Positions 5,649 through 7,097 of a stretch of DNA of 7,097 nt are shown here, in pieces. This DNA is from Oscillospiraceae bacterium (lineage in GTDB: Bacteria; Bacillota; Clostridia; Oscillospirales; Ruminococcaceae), in assembly GCA_017528675.1 (NCBI GenBank), contig JAFXOO010000403.1:1-7097 (forward strand), in the 5' to 3' direction. A program made the translations under genes and the position numbers. The notes under the pieces were generated by a model, which had not been told where the DNA came from, made no database searches, and saw only the letters and a list, made by a program, of their open reading frames with translations. Each line of letters begins with the position of its first letter. The first letter of the stretch is position 1.

Positions 5649-5663
5649 CCGTGATTCTGTCCT

Positions 5664-5692
5664 ATCCTATGCTTGTCAGACACCGGATATGT
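5664..5692 (-). promoter_or_regulatory. Sigma-E-like promoter of the spoIIIA operon
   Basis: On the minus strand ACATATC (5692..5686) resembles the sigma-E -35 (KMATATT), and CATAGGAT (5671..5664) resembles the -10 (CATACAMT). They are separated by 14 bases, the spacing expected for sigma-E. Transcription would start near 5657, giving a leader of about 25 bases. In B. subtilis spoIIIA is known to be transcribed by mother-cell sigma-E. The match is partial (five of seven and about six of eight positions), and there is no good sigma-A promoter in this orientation. The call is supported by position as much as by sequence. Confidence 0.55.
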
Positions 5693-5740
5693 CATCCCCC
5701 TGCACAGCGGATTTCAGACAGGATCTCCGGAAAACGACAC

Positions 5741-5769
5741 TTGACAGGAGCATTGTTCCGTGTTATAAT
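5741..5769 (+). promoter_or_regulatory. Consensus sigma-A promoter for glmM
   Basis: The -35 is a perfect TTGACA (5741-5746), the spacer is exactly 17 bases, and the -10 is a perfect TATAAT (5764-5769) with an extended TG at 5761-5762. Transcription should begin around 5776, leaving a leader of about 26 bases. This predicts strong growth-phase expression. No obvious operator or glmS-type ribozyme is present in the short leader. Confidence 0.92.
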
Positions 5770-5802
5770 AAAAGAAGTTCTGATAAAAGGAGACTGCTGC
5801 AT

Positions 5803-7097
5803 ATGAGCAAGTATTTCGGTACAGACGGCTTCCGTGGGGAGGCAAATGTAAATCTGACGGCAGACCATGCCTACAAGGTCGGCCGTTTCCTTGGCTGGTA
5901 TTACGGTGAGCAGAGGCGTCAGAAGGGTGACCATTCCCCTGCACGCATTGTCATCGGCAAGGATACACGCCGTTCAAGCTATATGTTTGAATATGCACTG
6001 GTCGGCGGACTGACTGCCTCCGGCGCAGATGCCTATCTGCTGCATGTAACCCCGACACCCTCTGTGGCATATGTGACAAGAGTCGATCATTTTGACTGCG
6101 GTATCATGATCTCCGCAAGTCACAATCCCTATAACGACAACGGCATCAAGCTTATCAACTGCGACGGTGAAAAGATGGACGACACCACCATTGATCTGGT
6201 GGAGGCATATCTCGACGGAACGCTGGAGGCCTTCGGACAGAAATGGCCGGAAATCCCCTTTGCTACCGGCGAGCAGATCGGGTGCACCGTGGACTATGTG
6301 TCCGGTAGAAACCGCTATGTCGGCTATATGATTGCCCACGGAATGTATTCCTTCCGTGGCAAGAAGGTGGCGCTGGACTGTGCCAACGGTGCCTCGTGGA
6401 ACGTTGCCAAGGCCGTTTTCGACGCCCTCGGCGCAGAAACACTTGTCATCAATGCACAGCCCAACGGCGTGAACATCAACAACGATGCCGGCTCGACCCA
6501 TATCGGCGGGCTCCAGAAGTTTGTGGTCGAGCACGGCTGCGATGTCGGATTTGCCTATGACGGCGATGCCGACAGATGCCTGTGCGTAGACGAAACAGGC
6601 GCCGTTCTCACCGGCGACCACATCCTCTACATCTACGGCAGCTACCTCAAGGAAAAGGGCGAGCTTCTGAACAATACCGTCGTCACAACAATCATGTCCA
6701 ACTTCGGACTGTACCGTGCGTTTGACGAGCTCGGCATCGGCTATGCCAAGACTGCTGTCGGTGACAAGTATGTCTATGAATACATGTCCAGGAACAACTG
6801 CCTGATCGGCGGTGAGGAATCCGGCCATATCATCTTCTCGAAATATGCTACGACCGGCGACGGTCTGCTGACGAGTCTGATGATGATGGAAGTCATGATG
6901 GCAAAGAAAAAGAAGATGAGCGAGCTTGCAGCACCGCTGAAGATCTATCCCCAGGTACTTGTCAATGTGCGTGTCCATGACAAGAAGACTGCCAGAGAAG
7001 ATGAAGATGTGCAGAAGGCCGTTGCAGCGGCAGAACAGGCGCTCGGCACCAGCGGCCGCATCCTCGTGCGGGAATCCGGCACGGAGCCGGTGATCCG
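5803..7097 (+). CDS. glmM: Phosphoglucosamine mutase GlmM (3' end beyond the window)
   Basis: GlmM converts glucosamine-6-phosphate to glucosamine-1-phosphate in the cytoplasm, the step before UDP-GlcNAc formation by GlmU, and so feeds peptidoglycan synthesis. The visible 431 codons are open to the right edge; the family has about 450 residues, so only the end of domain 4 is missing. In order one sees the N-terminal YFGTDGFRG (4-12) and the active-site loop ISASHNP (103-109), whose Ser106 should be the phosphoserine. The metal site DGDADR is at 253-258, the sugar-binding loop GGEESGH at 336-342, and the phosphate-binding loop RESGTEP at 423-429. The SASHNP form and sugar loop favour GlmM over phosphomannomutase. 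The ATG follows an AAGGAG site by 10 bases. It is transcribed away from spoIIIAA. Confidence 0.96.
   Translation, partial: MSKYFGTDGFRGEANVNLTADHAYKVGRFLGWYYGEQRRQKGDHSPARIVIGKDTRRSSYMFEYALVGGLTASGADAYLLHVTPTPSVAYVTRVDHFDCGIMISASHNPYNDNGIKLINCDGEKMDDTTIDLVEAYLDGTLEAFGQKWPEIPFATGEQIGCTVDYVSGRNRYVGYMIAHGMYSFRGKKVALDCANGASWNVAKAVFDALGAETLVINAQPNGVNINNDAGSTHIGGLQKFVVEHGCDVGFAYDGDADRCLCVDETGAVLTGDHILYIYGSYLKEKGELLNNTVVTTIMSNFGLYRAFDELGIGYAKTAVGDKYVYEYMSRNNCLIGGEESGHIIFSKYATTGDGLLTSLMMMEVMMAKKKKMSELAAPLKIYPQVLVNVRVHDKKTAREDEDVQKAVAAAEQALGTSGRILVRESGTEPVI

Noticed and set aside
5657..5668. 12-base identical repeat CTGTCCTATCCT here and at 508-519, upstream of nusB
   Set aside because: One or two 12-base matches are expected by chance in 7 kb, and both copies lie in purine-rich ribosome-site surroundings on the minus strand, which raises the chance further.
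5633..5695. Longer spoIIIAA start at 5695
   Set aside because: The extra 21 residues are not typical of the family, and the coding extension would cover the putative sigma-E promoter and the ribosome site used for 5632.
5974..6978. 334-residue open reading frame antisense to glmM
   Set aside because: The plus-strand frame encodes GlmM with all catalytic loops. The antisense frame has no ribosome site and His/Val-rich composition that mirrors common glmM codons.
1..7097. Signs of a mobile element or a new defence or biosynthetic system
   Set aside because: All coding space is accounted for by known core families in conserved order. No transposase, integrase, tRNA, attachment-like repeat or unexplained gap over 300 bases is present.

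Overview
This window looks like a chromosomal core segment from an endospore-forming member of the Clostridia, most likely a Ruminococcus-like Oscillospiraceae. The evidence is a complete eight-gene spoIIIA sporulation operon, Shine-Dalgarno sites close to AGGAGGTGA, G+C-rich coding DNA and AT-rich promoter regions. I inferred the taxon from protein flavour and gene order, not from a database search.

Layout. From the left edge to about 5632 every gene is on the minus strand, so the operons read right to left. At the right, spoIIIAA, AB, AC, AD, AE, AF, AG and AH run from 5632 down to 975. They are tightly packed, with 4-base or larger overlaps at several junctions and gaps of at most 30 bases. 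A sigma-E-like promoter lies just upstream of spoIIIAA. After spoIIIAH comes a roughly 120-base AT-rich gap holding a terminator-like hairpin and an excellent vegetative (sigma-A) promoter that overlap each other. That promoter should drive a second minus-strand operon: asp23 (yqhY-like), nusB, and the first 32 codons of a Kae1/TsaD-like 'peptidase M22' family gene cut by the left edge. On the plus strand, glmM starts at 5803 behind a consensus sigma-A promoter and runs off the right edge a little short of its expected end.

How the genes work together. SpoIIIAA to SpoIIIAH form the mother-cell half of the channel (A-Q or 'feeding tube' complex) that joins mother cell and forespore after engulfment. 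SpoIIIAA is the ATPase, AB to AF are membrane components, and AG and AH are ring-forming proteins related to secretion-system rings. GlmM makes glucosamine-1-phosphate for peptidoglycan. Asp23 and NusB are housekeeping proteins. The 5633-5802 gap therefore separates a mother-cell-specific operon from a growth gene transcribed in the opposite direction.

I found no convincing new system. All genes belong to known families and are intact apart from the two cut by the window edges. The points worth a second look are small-scale: the overlapping terminator and promoter after spoIIIAH, a possible 24-codon leader ORF coupled to asp23, non-ATG starts in the operon, and the divergent sigma-A/sigma-E control region.
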